This document shows positions 12,301-21,056 of a stretch of 64,000 nt of DNA, piece by piece. Each line of letters opens with the position of its first letter. Within the stretch, counting starts at the first letter, position 1. The notes under the pieces were generated by a model. That model was given only the letters and a program-made list of their open reading frames with translations. It was not told the DNA's origin and did not search any database. The DNA lies in contig NC_087069.1 of the NCBI RefSeq assembly GCF_963678635.1, forward strand, positions 50,602,938 to 50,666,937, read 5' to 3'. This stretch comes from Symsagittifera roscoffensis. Its lineage: Eukaryota > Xenacoelomorpha > Acoela > Convolutidae. The translations under genes and the position numbers were made by a program.

Positions 12301-15300
12301 TTTTTTCGTTACAAACAAAATTTGCAAATCCTGCAAACGTGTTTTCAAGTATTTTTGAAAAAAAGGATTTTTGATGAATGAGAGAGCTTTTAATTGTCAA
12401 AAAAATAATTTTATTTGTATGGATAAAACGCTTGTCATTCATTTTCATTCATGAGACCTCTATAATAAGCGTTTTTCCCATACTAAAATATCAGAATTTT
12501 TCTATTTCAAATTTTAGCCGCTTAAACCAACCTCAATTACACAGAAGAATCAAAAATCACAATGGAGGTTTTCTGTGATGTATGACTTTTTATTGATTTT
12601 AGATAATAACATGTAATCTAATAGATTCAAAACCAGGCCACAGCTTTTAACCTTAGAGTTTTCAAGTAGAGTTCTCAAATCCATAAAAAAACTATATTTT
12701 GTGTGAAATTCAATAGATTATCTTACTTGGCATATCTCAATACCTATCTTAATCTGCCTTTTAGCTGCCATTTAACCTACAGGTTCTCTCATTTTGGTTT
12801 ATCTTTGGTTTTTTAGGGCAAAACACAAATACCTAAAACAAGAGACACAAAAAAAATTGATTCAATCTATGTAAAAAAATTGTTGTCATACAATTCGATT
12901 AATCACAATTCCATACAAAAAAGGCTAGTCATACAATTTGGTTAAATAGAAAAAAACTAGTCATAAAATTCTATTAATGGGGAAAATTCCAGTTAGAATA
13001 ATCGTTTTACTGCAGCTTACTTCTAATTTTTTTTTGTTGCGAAGTAAAAATGCCGATCATACAGTTTTCATATATGATAACTGTATCACAATCATTTTCT
13101 AATCAAAAACATACTTGGAATTTATTGATGAAAAAACTTTCCTGAAAGAAAAGAGATGGAATTCTTTATTGTGTGGGGAAGTCCACTCCAAGTAACGTTT
13201 GGTAGTTTGTATCAACAGCTTTTCAAAATCAAAATTTATTTACAAAACTTCCATTCCCACTTGATCTGAATGGAAATTTACTTGCCTCTAGTTTCTGCAT
13301 ACTTTTTAATAAAATCAGCAACAAATGCGTTCAAGCAATTAAAGCATTGGAGCTAATTGTTTTTTAATTCAGTTGGTGCAAAAGCAAAATTTTTCTGCGC
13401 AATTCAAACACCGAGCCTTACATCTTTTATATTTGAAACTTAAATGTAATACTTAGACAATAAACTGCATGTGAAGCGAAGCATAGTCAGTTTTATTTCA
13501 ATTAATTTTTATCTGTACTAGGAAAAAATACAGCGCTCAATTAAAATACCCTTAATTTTCTGAGGAATTCTCATAATGTTTTAAGGAGAAAACATCACCA
13601 GAAAAAAAGCATTTCTCCATTTTGAGAACCATATCCTGTATTATGAAAAAAAAATTCACTAAAAAAACTGTTTTTCCCCAATGCTAGCAGATCTGATACT
13701 TTGTGCATCCTTACCTTGACCGGCTTGGGATAGTGCGCTTCGTAGTTCCCGAATTCATCTGGATTTCCCTGTTGTGTCAAGTACTCTTCGTGGCCAGGAA
13801 TTGAGCCCCATGTGGCTATTCCAATAGCAACCACTCGGTTTCTGAAATAATTTTGATGCCGAGAAATCGCTGTAGACAAAATTTAAGAAAGAGGGAAATG
13901 CAATTTTTGATACAAAAGCTAGTTTTTAGACACAATTTGCTTCTCAAGTTAACTGAAAAACACGGTTTTTTAAGCAGAAGTTTTATAGAAACTGTCAATC
14001 CACTGATAGTTCAATAAACCGAAAATTAAATTCATTTTCTTGTATTTCGCAAAAAATTGGAACTGACATTTCTAATATAAAAGAACATTGACAGTTTTTA
14101 TAATACTTCTGCATAAAAATTCGTGTTTTTCATTGAACGAGCGAAAAAGTTTGTGTCTAAAAATTAGACTTCGTATCAAAAATATCATTGCTCTTTTTCT
14201 CGATTTGCAGGTTATCGAGCTCCACCTGAGTGTTTTAGTTCCGAATTTCCCAGAAAGTGGGGCATATCTATGCTTGGTATATTTATGCTTGGAATATCTA
14301 TTCAACCAATTGGTGTAGTTGTTTTTATTCAATCATTTTTCGACTTCTCAACTAAGCGTTTTTGATGGAACTGTTTTTATTTTATCTGAGAAATATTGTT
14401 ATCCTAGGTTCAAATTTAAAAAGATATATTACCTGTGATCATTTTTCGTAAAGTTATAGTTTGAAAATTGCTAATTTGGCCAGTTTGGGATAATTAAAGT
14501 CCGATACATGGCATACTTTTAACACGCGTAACCAGCGAATTATTGCGTCCAAAATTGAACTGAGGCCAGGATTTTAACCCTATTATCACAATACGAGACG
14601 CTAACCACACCCTTAGTTTTCTTCTTAGCGTGCGCAGGGATAAAATGAAGAAAAAATAAAGAAAAATTGTTCTGTAATTATTTTGTCAATTATTCAACCA
14701 CAAAAAAGAAATTTCAATTGGCCTTAAAAGCAGCCGGATTGTTTAGGGCTTTGCCTTGATATACTATCCGTCTTGTTGTTCCGAATTTCGTAACAAAAGT
14801 AACGGAATATTTGTGCTCTGCGTGGGTTTTTTTTCTTCAGACAAATTTCGGCTTTTTAACTAGCCATTTTTGACGGAATTTTTTTTGTATCATTCGAAAA
14901 GTACTGTTGTCCTGAGCTTAAATTTGAAAAGATATTTCACCTTTGATCCTTTTTCGTAAGGGTGTTTAAAGATTGCCAGTTTGGCTAATTCGGGAAAATT
15001 AACGCACCATATAGTTCCAAATTGGGTAAAAGAAGCTTAATTGCCATATTTGCTTAATTGCATGAGTTACTAAGAGCAAAATTTATTATTTTGCACTTTA
15101 TATGGCGTGTGGGGCAGATGATATTCACAAAAAATCTCAAATTAAAAAAAAATCATTTTATTTTTTTTTTGCATCCAATTTTTTCAAGCTATTACTGCTC
15201 CATAGACCTTAAAAGGCAGTCGGAACGTTCAAGGCTCCGCCCTGATACGAGCAGTCTTGTTCTTCTTAATAATTGTTTTTGTAAGGCAATGGGCCTCCTT

Positions 15301-16324
15301 AACTGTTTCCCTCTTACTTAAATGGCTATTAAATAGAGACAAAGAGCAATGTTGTTTTTGGAGGTGTGCCAATATTTAGTATTTGTTTCCCAAATTACTA
15401 AAATAAAACAAACAAGCTTATTTTTAATCGTAGAACTCAATTTTGAGAAAATAAGTTACCTGTTATCAGAAGCTGATAAATTAGTGAGAACAGTATCCCG
15501 TACTGCTTCCCCGCATATTTTCATGATGCCCGCGTTAGTCCCCCCACTGATAAGCCACGCCCCCTCAGTGGCAACTACTCTCTGAAGACCTTGTCTCAAC
15601 CCGTCATGATACTACGCAAAGAAAAAGAATTCAGGGTTAGTTTGTGCAGTTTGGAAACCGAATACGTAAACAAACATTACGAGGCAAAACTGTGTTTTTT
15701 TGCTGTGAATTGTGAACTAAGCAGAACATCCTTAATGAAAAAATTTAGATTCCTTTTGGAATCCATTTGATTATAAAATTCAGAAGAGGCGTCAAGTGAG
15801 CAAGATTTTTTGAGAAAATTTTTGGTCTTTTCATATTTTTTTTCTGGCGGATTTTATCGACAACATTAGGCAACAATAGTCCTGAGAAAAAATTATTTAG
15901 TCTCCAAACTCACTTTTTTCTTCATTTTGAAATCCAATGCTCCTCCAGTTACTGAAACGATCAAGGAAGGTTTCGGCAGATTCCACATTTTTTTTTCGTG
16001 AATGCGTTCGACTAAATCTTCAACATCTTCGTCGGTGGCTTTCGCATTCACTGTTATGTATGGAGATCCACTGTGTATCTCGTCTTGGTGTTTGAACCGG
16101 ACAATTCCAGAGATCTGCTCAAATTTTGGCTCGTTTGACGGAGGAAACTTTATTAGAGCAGCATTTGGTTCGTCTTTAGAAACTGTAGCTGGTGTTTTCA
16201 CCAGCAATGAGTGTTGAGAAGAATCCGAGTCTTCCGCCGGTTCAGAAAATAAAACTTTGCTTTCCCTTTTGTTGGAAGAGTTTTCGCCAGTTTCTACGCT
16301 GGTTGAAGTTTTCAAATTGTCCAT
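129..16324 (-). CDS. TRPM-like cation channel gene A (12 exons visible, 3' end off the left edge)
   Basis: This gene encodes a melastatin-type TRP channel, a plasma-membrane tetrameric cation channel. Coding exons on the minus strand are 16324-15914, 15611-15460, 13841-13715, 11149-10993, 10428-10081, 9343-8293, 8156-7957, 5615-5477, 4067-3994, 3843-3685, 2035-1868 and 342-129. All junctions are GT-AG and phases match, giving about 1,065 residues so far. The order is the N-terminal SLOG/LSDAT-type melastatin homology region (GGTNAGIMK, VEGGPGTIDTV), pre-S1 helices, S1 in exon 7, S2 (LALEEIRQ), S3 (WKALDILALTLF), S4-S5 (YLGPKIVMISKM), pore (YFEMLGEPNFEEI) and S6 (NLLIAIFNNRYNDVNKES). The start ATG at 16,324 is the first in an open exon ending at a good donor. 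The TRP-helix end and C-terminus lie outside the window. Introns carry many repeats. The family call is firm; orthology to a particular TRPM subtype is not. Confidence 0.93.
491..973 (+). mobile_element. HINE-like element copy A (intron of gene A)
   Basis: The left end is TTGTTCCGATTTTCG. The right end holds CAGTCGGAATATTCAGGG, a hairpin (TCAGGGC TTT GCCCTGA), then ATACGAGCAGTCTTGT. The 5' terminal GTTCCGA is the inverse of the TCGGAA lying just inside the 3' hairpin. This copy shares its 3' half with the minus-strand copy at 40,183. No coding capacity is seen. Confidence 0.7.
1868..2035 (-). CDS. Gene A exon 11: S5 end, pore helix and selectivity filter
   Basis: 168 bp, phase 1 at both ends, as in gene B exon 10. 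It encodes VYLVAYGIAVQSLIYP, then IPWGVFFRSYFEMLGEPNFEEI. By position the filter is L-G-E, where vertebrate TRPM channels have F/Y-G-Q/E. The acceptor is ttttagtatac and the donor is GAAG|gttcaag. Confidence 0.92.
2420..2849 (-). mobile_element. Non-autonomous hAT-like element with 8-bp target duplication
   Basis: The terminal inverted repeats are CAGGGGCGGATTTAGG and CCTAGATCCGCCCCTG. The flanking 8-bp direct repeats ATTATGGC (2,412-2,419 and 2,850-2,857) are perfect and mark a target-site duplication of hAT length. The body is G/C-run rich with no transposase ORF. It lies in intron 10 of gene A and is in opposite orientation to the copy at 45,800. Confidence 0.85.
3685..3843 (-). CDS. Gene A exon 10: S4, S4-S5 linker and S5 start
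   Basis: 159 bp, identical in length and phase to gene B exon 9. It encodes LLNVAHEFYVVTLILYFVRF, then SVFSLHNYLGPKIVMISKML, the TRPM S4-S5 linker signature (LGPKIxMIxKM). The acceptor is tgaatag and the donor is CTCG|gttagt. Confidence 0.93.
3994..4067 (-). CDS. Gene A exon 9: S3 helix with Asn-to-Lys change
   Basis: A 74-bp exon encoding WKALDILALTLFASGFVMRA. In Ca2+-activated TRPMs S3 contributes Asn and Asp three residues apart. Here the pair is Lys and Asp, while gene B keeps Asn and Asp. The acceptor is ttatag and the donor is TGGG|gtgaga. Confidence 0.92.
4603..5198 (-). mobile_element. HINE-like element copy B, decayed, with a nested MITE
   Basis: Read on the minus strand it starts with a degenerate TTGTTCC-like end near 5,198. 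It contains the family's TGATCACAGGTG-like and ATTAACGCG-like segments and ends with CAGTCGGAG and ATGAGCAGT near 4,603. The terminal hairpin has eroded (TCAGGACAGAGCTCTGA). It is interrupted by a separate repeat at about 4,720-4,922. Confidence 0.6.
4720..4922. mobile_element. Short MITE, TIR CATTACGAGGCCAAA family, copy 1
   Basis: The ends CATTACGGGGTCAAAC and CATTGGCCTCGTGATG form imperfect inverted repeats. The inside (TATGTTCCTGGATTCC, GAAAATGAAAGAACAAA) closely matches the unit at 49,838-50,051, where the terminal repeats are better preserved. It has no meaningful coding capacity; ORFs on both strands follow from low complexity. Confidence 0.6.
5477..5615 (-). CDS. Gene A exon 8: S2 helix
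   Basis: 139 bp. It encodes FWMLTLALEEIRQIIFIY followed by STKRRLAVFFENR. The Glu and Gln three apart in EEIRQ correspond to the S2 half of the TRPM cytosolic Ca2+ site. The donor is AACAG|gtaact, whereas the equivalent intron in gene B uses a GC donor. Confidence 0.93.
5942..6300. repeat. Diverged tandem duplication, about 184-bp unit, in an intron
   Basis: Two successive units begin CACGAGGACTTTCCGCATTC (about 5,942 and 6,126). Both continue through TTGATCAATTTTA-like and TAATCGATTATAGCCTTTCT segments. They have diverged by substitutions and small indels, so the duplication is old. Confidence 0.75.
6889..7892. mobile_element. TIR element with AT-palindromic core (CCGCACTGACAAAA family)
   Basis: The left end CCGCACTGACAAAAG and the right end TTTTTGTCAGTGCGG are inverted repeats. 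The flanks TAGAAC and TAGAGC may be a 6-bp target duplication with one mismatch. The interior is a degenerate array of GATTTAAATCGATTTAAAT-like palindromic units. It ends 64 bp from gene A exon 7. No ORF of note is inside. Confidence 0.65.
7957..8156 (-). CDS. Gene A exon 7: pre-S1 segment and S1 helix
   Basis: It encodes KLKQDQFLAYLENEEVTV, then S1 (TPIVTFILNLIATLLFLILF) and SVVTLK. Two acceptors are possible (tatctag ending at 8,157 or ccccag ending at 8,151), both keeping the frame, so the first two residues are uncertain. In gene B the equivalent coding sequence is continuous with the preceding exon. Confidence 0.85.
8293..9343 (-). CDS. Gene A exon 6: melastatin homology and pre-S1 helical region
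   Basis: 1,051 bp, phase 1 start (tttctag|GTGACC) and phase 2 end (ATCCA|gtattt). It encodes GDLDRAILQTLLEMGGLSA, the TRPM MHR4-type helix QLDLSLKWNRNDMVEQIL and FVYSLLFIRPEASEYFWENT. It is aligned throughout to gene B exon 6. Reading past the donor gives a stop at 8,271, so the roughly 136-bp intron to exon 7 is needed. Confidence 0.9.
9535..9889. repeat. Perfect 180-bp tandem duplication
   Basis: The stretch 9,535-9,709 is repeated base for base at 9,715-9,889 (period 180). The right unit runs into a further short echo, CGATATAACGCTATG, at about 9,898. Perfect identity suggests a recent event, or an assembly artefact. It lies in intron 5 of gene A. Confidence 0.9.
10081..10428 (-). CDS. 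Gene A exon 5: SLOG-like nucleotide-fold segment
   Basis: 348 bp, phase 1 at both ends. It encodes VPIVCVMVEGGPGTIDTVRQ and NNTPCVVINGSGRAADVLAY, the glycine-rich motifs typical of the TRPM N-terminal SLOG/LSDAT fold. An acidic stretch (DFEEEEGD) precedes the donor. The acceptor is caatctag and the donor is CTG|gtaaaa. Confidence 0.92.
10528..10700. mobile_element. Degenerate fragment of the hAT-like repeat
   Basis: AGGATCTGAGATTTTCTCG and the following GTCGACCGTTTTAGATC resemble the right half of the intact copies at 2,420 and 45,800 (GGATCTAGGATTTTCTCGAG and GGTCGACCAAATTGATTT). The outer terminal repeat is mutated and the other end is missing. Confidence 0.5.
10993..11149 (-). CDS. Gene A exon 4
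   Basis: 157 bp, phase 0 start (aatttag|GGTGTG) and phase 1 end (ACAG|gtgaaa). It encodes VGLDPNHTHFILVDDGS followed by a charged tail. The LDPNHTHFILVDDG motif is a hallmark of TRPM N-termini. It is three bases longer than gene B exon 4. Confidence 0.92.
11388..11512. repeat. 14-bp minisatellite GCTTATCAAACAAT, about nine units
   Basis: Head-to-tail units of GCTTATCAAACAAT carry single-base variants (AAGG, CAGT, CGAA). The motif resembles the GCTTATCATACAAT signature of the palindromic elements at 12.2, 31.1 and 47.4 kb. It may have arisen from one of them by replication slippage. Confidence 0.85.
12176..13090. mobile_element. Palindromic GCTTGTCATAC-type element, left end clear, right end uncertain
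   Basis: The left end ACCGGGTCGACCTCCGTACG resembles the terminal repeats at 47,367 and 32,047. The interior repeats GCTTGTCATACAG, TTGTCATACAATTCGATT, CTAGTCATACAATTTGGTT and the near-palindrome CAGTTTTCATATATGATAACTG. No convincing right terminal repeat was found. No gene is seen in it. Confidence 0.45.
13715..13841 (-). CDS. Gene A exon 3
   Basis: 127 bp, identical in length to gene B exon 3. It encodes RVVAIGIATWGSIPGHEEYL, then NYEAHYPKPVK. The IGIATWG motif is conserved in TRPM N-terminal domains. The acceptor is ttatttcag and the donor is CAAG|gtaagg. Confidence 0.93.
14335..14775 (+). mobile_element. HINE-like copy C, 5'-truncated
   Basis: It starts inside the family consensus (TTTTTCGACTTCTCAACTA) and ends with GTTTAGGGCTTTGCCTTGA and a degenerate CCGTCTTG. 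It abuts copy D directly, head to tail. Confidence 0.6.
14776..15260 (+). mobile_element. HINE-like copy D
   Basis: Starts TGTTCCGAATTTCGTAAC and ends CAGTCGGAACGTTCAAGGC, hairpin CGCCCTGA, TACGAGCAGTCTTGTT. It has the full family layout, with TACTGCTCCATAGACCTTAAA just inside the 3' end. It lies in intron 2 of gene A. Confidence 0.72.
15460..15611 (-). CDS. Gene A exon 2
   Basis: 152 bp, phase 0 start (tgcgtag|TATCAT) and phase 2 end (ACAG|gtaact). It encodes LRQGLQRVVATEGAWLISGG, then TNAGIMKICGEAVRD. The GAWxxxGGTNxGxMKxxGEAVR signature is diagnostic of TRPM. It is five bases shorter than gene B exon 2, which carries a duplication. Confidence 0.94.
15914..16324 (-). CDS. Gene A exon 1 (start codon at 16,324)
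   Basis: 411 bp, 137 codons, ending GAAGAAAAAA|gtgagt in phase 0. The first 85 or so residues are hydrophilic, Ser/Glu-rich and probably disordered. Then come IVRFKHQDEIHSGSPYITVN and PSLIVSVTGGALDFKMKKK, the start of the TRPM fold. Gene B exon 1 is shorter (107 codons) because its disordered head is shorter. Confidence 0.88.
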
Positions 16325-16942
16325 ATTTCAGATAGTTCAACTATAGATTGTTTTTTAAGGACTGGCTTAGAAAGACACCTTTAAATGTTACCGATTTTTA
16401 TATGCTCAAACGTTTTAATAACTATAATTTAACTCGCAGAAGTTTACTTATTATGTATTCACTTGAAACCAAATAAGCAACACATTGAAACTGAATACAA
16501 AAGCATGTTCATTTTCAGTAGAAAATAATCGGCTCTGTTTTCTGTAGTTTTTATTCTAACAAGTAAAACAAAAAAAGTGAATGACTGTATATTTACTTTT
16601 GAGCCAAACTTTTGCACGCGTATACAATGAACATTTTAGCACCAGTAAATTACCAGAAAAAAACTATAATTCAAAACTCACGAAAAGTCGTTTATCATTT
16701 GAAAATAACTAAATAACAAGAAAAACATAGCAAGCATGAAAATTTGTGTTCAGATTTTTGCTGAAAATGTGCACGCAAAAATTATATGTTCTGCATATTT
16801 TTATGACTTGTCAAGTGCAGTTTAAAACTAATCTGCTCATACGTTTTTAGCAGCAGTTTTCTATTAAAAAAAAACGATCTGCTTATAAACAATAATGCTT
16901 TATACTCAAACTAAACTGCGAGGACGGATTTCGCATCTATTA
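16325..16942. other. Spacer upstream of gene A, no gene seen
   Basis: This AT-rich stretch should contain the gene A promoter and 5' UTR. I see no clear TATA box or CpG-rich block and no ORF worth reporting. Confidence 0.4.
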
Positions 16943-17484
16943 TTGTTCCGACTTTCGATACGAAAGTAACGGAATATTTGTGCTCGGGGTGGGTTTTTTT
17001 TTCTTCAGACAAATTTCGACTTTTTAACTAGCCTTTTTTGACGAAATTTTTTATATCATTCGAAAGCTATTGTTGTCCTGAGCTTAAATTTGAAAAGATA
17101 TTCCACCTGTGATCAATTTTCGTAAAGTCATGAGGGTTTAAAGATTGCCATTTTAGCCATTTTGACCAATTTGGGACAATTAACGCGCGATATAATTAAC
17201 GCGTAAGCGGAGATTTAATTCGTCTTTAAAAACGTTCAAAATTGGTTGAAAGAAGCTTTTTTGCCATAATTGATTTGTTACAAGGAGCGAAATCTATTGT
17301 TTTGTTCTTTATATAGCGTGTGGGAGGATGATTTTCATAGAAAAATTTTCAAAGTTTAGAAAAAAAAGTTTTTCATTTTATTTTATTTCATTTAATTTTT
17401 TTTATGTTGTTTGTGTTATTACTGCTCCATAAACGTTAAAAGGCAGTCGGAACTTTGAGGGCTTCGCCCTGATACAAGCAGTCT
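16943..17484 (+). mobile_element. HINE-like copy E (well preserved)
   Basis: It starts TTGTTCCGACTTTCGATACG, where ACTTTCG-ATA-CGAAAGT is a 5' hairpin. It ends GGCAGTCGGAACTTTGAG, hairpin GAGGGC TTC GCCCTG, ATACAAGCAGTC. No target-site duplication is visible. This is the best reference copy with G. Confidence 0.78.
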
Positions 17485-17667
17485 ATTTATGATGAAGTTT
17501 CAGTAGTAACACTTAACACTTCTCTTAGTCGCTACTTCAAACCAGACAAAATCTAAGTTTAGTGGGGGTTCAAAACTGTGAAATTCATAAAATTTTTGTC
17601 TAGAAACACCCAAAATTAGCCAACATTTGAATTTTTCTGAAAAAAAAATAAGCTGAACTTTCTTTAG

Positions 17668-18194
17668 TTGTTTCGACTTTCGCGACGAAAGTAACGAAAT
17701 ATTTGTGCTCGGGTGGGTTTTTTTTCTTCAGACAAACTTCGACTTTTTAGCTAGCCATTTTTGACAAAATTTTCTTATCATTCAAAACGTATGGTTGTCC
17801 TTATCTTAAATTGGAAAAAATATTTCACCTGTGATCATTTTTTGTAAAGTTATGGGGGTTTAAAAATTGCCATTTTGGCCAATTTGTGACAATTAACGCG
17901 CGATATATTTCGCGCTATTAACGCGTAGGCGTAGATTTAATCCGTCGTAGAAATCGTTCCAAATTGATTAAATAAAGATTATTTGCCATAATTGATTTTT
18001 TACTAGGAGCGATATTTATCACTTTGTTCTTTATATGGCGTATTTTTGCGTATTTTCACAAAAAAAATTTCCAACTAAAAAAAAACTTTTTTTTCTTTAA
18101 TTTTTACATTTATTTTTTGATGTTATCACAGCTTCATAGACCTTAAAAGACAGTCAAAACATTCAGGGCTCCGCCCTGATACGAGCAGTTTTGT
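17668..18194 (+). mobile_element. HINE-like copy F
   Basis: Starts TTGTTTCGACTTTCGCGACG and ends ACAGTCAAAACATTCAGGGC, hairpin loop TCC, GCCCTGATACGAGCAGT. It has the same orientation as copy E, 184 bp downstream. Confidence 0.75.
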
Positions 18195-18254
18195 TAATTT
18201 TTCACTTAATGGAATTGAAAAGCTAATGAATATATCTTTTCAATGAAACTTTCA

Positions 18255-18605
18255 AAAATCTTTTTTAGGTCGACCAAATTGATTTCGTCGAGCACTCCCA
18301 GAAGACTATAAAGATCCTGTTTTGACCAAACTTTATTCAACTCTTCCAAACTTTTGAAAACAGGTCAAAAAAGCCGTTTTTGGGCATTTTTTGGAAAATT
18401 TTGACCAAAACAATTGCATTTCTTTGGCGCGCGCTCTCTTTTAATTTCAGTATAAATCGGTACCCCAGGCGCCTTCAGAAACTTTTTAGTGCTGGTCAGA
18501 CAAAATTGGGTGTCTTGAAATTGTAACAGAGGGGGGATTGTTTGGGTCTGCAGGTGGTCGAATCCCTGAAGGCGGGGGCGTCCGCCACCTACCGCGCCTC
18601 CCCTG
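18255..18605. mobile_element. Degenerate hAT-like repeat copy
   Basis: Shares AGGTCGACCAAATTGATTT, TTGGCGCGCGCTC and GGTCGAATCCCTGA-like segments with the intact copies at 2,420 and 45,800. It has lost both clean terminal repeats; the last recognisable bases are CGCGCCTCCCCTG. Confidence 0.6.
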
Positions 18606-19047
18606 TTTTTTTGTAAAATAATAATCTAACATTTCTCGAGACAAATTCTTGATCACAGTGAAACTGAGTTGTTTTCAAGGTTAACCTATATTCAAACTAA
18701 CTATATAATCTATATTTTTATGATTTACTATGAAATTTTTCATTTCTTAATAACAGAGCTAGTTGAAAAATTTCTGTTTTTAAGATTGTAGTATTTGGGA
18801 GTAGGCAATTCTTGTCCTTTATTAAGTCTCATTTAAAAGCGCTGAAGTGAAGTCCAAGATTAAAGTCACAATCGAATATAACCACTCTGAAACCAACTTG
18901 CCCGTTTTGACCAAAATTGCTTATCATGCAATTTTCATATGTGGAAATATGCTCTTCAACCACTTTCGTACAAATCATTACGTACAGAAGAAACCTCTAT
19001 CAAAATTTCGCGATACCTATTTTTTTATGTATGGAAACTATGTAAAG

Positions 19048-19272
19048 GGGAGCGGTGGTGAAGTGGTTACGTCTCCGCCTCTCAATCGAAAGGTCGGATG
19101 TTCGAGGCCCACCATGATCCGTGCTCGTTGCTTGAGAGTGAAGCAACATAACCCAGCCCAGAAAAATAACCAAAAAAAAGTTCATGTAATTCTTAAACAG
19201 GGAGACAACAGCGGTTCGCCGTGATGAGCTGTACAGCTCTTGTGTTGGTCCTTTCCCCCGTGGATAAAAAAT
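19048..19272 (+). mobile_element. tRNA-derived SINE, copy 1
   Basis: The head looks like a tRNA: box A GGTGGTGAAGTGGTTA at 19,054 and box B GGATGTTCGAGGCCC at 19,096, about 40 bp apart as for a pol III promoter. The body continues to GTGATGAGCTGTACAGCTC and ends near CCCGTGGATAAAAAATGG. A second copy at 34,288 shares the whole length, which defines the element. Confidence 0.82.
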
Positions 19273-20006
19273 GGTCTTAATATAAAACATTTTTCACTGT
19301 ATAAGAACTGATTGATGAGCAGTTTTACATAGATTAAAAATTCAAACTTCGCTTTGATTGTTAAGTGTTTTTTTTCCGAAAACATACTAACAATGTTTGT
19401 GTTTTACAAGAAACCATTAGGTTAAGTTGCAAGAATCGCACCGATGAGCTGCCTTTGAAATCTCGCCAAGAACTTTTTAGTACTGAATTTCACCCAGAGT
19501 TATAACTATAAAAGCCCAGCCCTTGTATATGGCTAGAAAAGTTTTAGTCAAGAAAAAGAAACTTTTTTATTTGGGTTATCATGTAGCACAATGTACCAAA
19601 TTTCTCATGTACCAAAATATCACTACCTTATCGACAAAAAATCACAATTTTTGCATGCAAGTTTTTTTTGTGAAATCGTGTATTTGCGTACAAAAATGAT
19701 TTTGACAGTTAAATAAAAAATTTTACCTGAAGTAAAAAAATGCTTACACTACACATTCACTTTTGAAATGAATTTTGTTGGCAAGCTGTTTTGCATGCAC
19801 TCAATGTTTGGATTTGAATGACAAGCTTTTTTTTGTAAAGTGAAGTCAATTCGGCTGGTTTGTCAGCTCATCTGAATTGAGCAGTTTTTCGAGTCGTAGT
19901 TTCATTTGATGGATCAAAATGATGATTTGAATATTCAAATAAGAGCTCAGAATACACGTAGTTAAAATTGAGTACGTGATGTTCGCTTAATTTGAATTGA
20001 ACTGTA
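19273..20006. other. Spacer, no gene seen
   Basis: AT-rich sequence with no ORF, splice pattern or repeat boundary that I can support. Confidence 0.4.
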
Positions 20007-20534
20007 ACAAGACTACTCGTATCAGGGCGAAGCCCTGAAAGTTCCGACTGCCTGAGTTTTCATGAGCAGTAATAACAAAAAAAATTAAATATAATAAAAT
20101 GAAATGAAATTTTTTTCCTAAAATTTGAATTTTTTAAATGAAAATCATCCCCCCACACGCTATATAAAATACAAAAAGATAGATTTTGCTCCTATTACTA
20201 TATCAATTCTGGCTTATAAGCTTCCTTGAACCAATTTGGAACGACTTCTAAGGCATATTAAATCTCTGCTTACGTGTTAATAGCGCAAAATATATCGCGC
20301 GTTAATTGTTCCAAATTGGCAAAAATGGCAATCTTTAAACCCCCATAACTTTACAAAAAATGGTCACCGGTGAAATATCTTTTCAAATTTAACCTCAGGA
20401 CAACAATAGCTTTTGAATGATATTAAAAAAATTCCATCAAAAATGGCTAGTTAAAAAGTCGAAATTTGTCTGAAGAAAAAAAAACCCACCCCGAGCACAA
20501 ATATTCCGTTACTTTCGTATCGAAAGTCGGAACA
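20007..20534 (-). mobile_element. HINE-like copy G (well preserved)
   Basis: Read on the minus strand it begins TTGTTCCGACTTTCGATACG (ending at 20,534). It finishes GGCAGTCGGAACTTTCAGGG, hairpin CAGGGC TTC GCCCTG, ATACGAGTAGTCTTGT at 20,007. It has the same length and layout as copy E. Confidence 0.78.
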
Positions 20535-20732
20535 ATAACGTTCCTTTAAAATGAATTTATTTAGGTTTAGAAAGTTAAATGATGATTTAAACCGGTTCAT
20601 CGTATAGCAAGTTAACTCGGATACACCGTCAGTTATGCTAACAAAACTTCAGTGCTGCTCTATCAATCTTTTTTTTTATCGAAAAAAAATAGAATCTAGA
20701 GCATGTATTGATTTTTTTCAAAAAAAAGCCGG

Positions 20733-20899
20733 ACCAAGTTAACATCCTTCCCTTTCTCCCCCCAAAAGCTTTGGGGATGGGGGGTTGGGAGAGGGGGAGA
20801 GGTTATTTTGGTTCTAAGTTAGAATATTTCAGCCAATCAGAATCGAGCATTTTACATGTAGAGCGAATTAAATGCTGGGGTGGAAGATCTTAACTTGGT
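20733..20899. mobile_element. Small MITE-like inverted-repeat unit
   Basis: Left ACCAAGTTAACATCCTTCC and right GGAAGATCTTAACTTGGT are imperfect inverted repeats around a C/G-run palindrome (CCCCCCAAAAGCTTTGGGG). No target duplication is seen. Confidence 0.5.
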
Positions 20900-21056
20900 T
20901 TTAAACCTTTTCTTTAGATAGCCAATTCAGGAGATGAAAAATTTGAAGATAAGTATTTGATTTGTTTAAAAAAATCCGAAATTGAAAAAACAGCAAAATC
21001 GGAAGATTCCTTTTAAATTTTATTTAAAAAAATTGTTTTTGAAAAATATAGAAACT

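Noticed and set aside
18847-19385. ORFs of 125, 96 and 67 codons around 19 kb
   Set aside because: They span the SINE and its flanks on both strands; the same SINE at 34.3 kb gives similar spurious frames.
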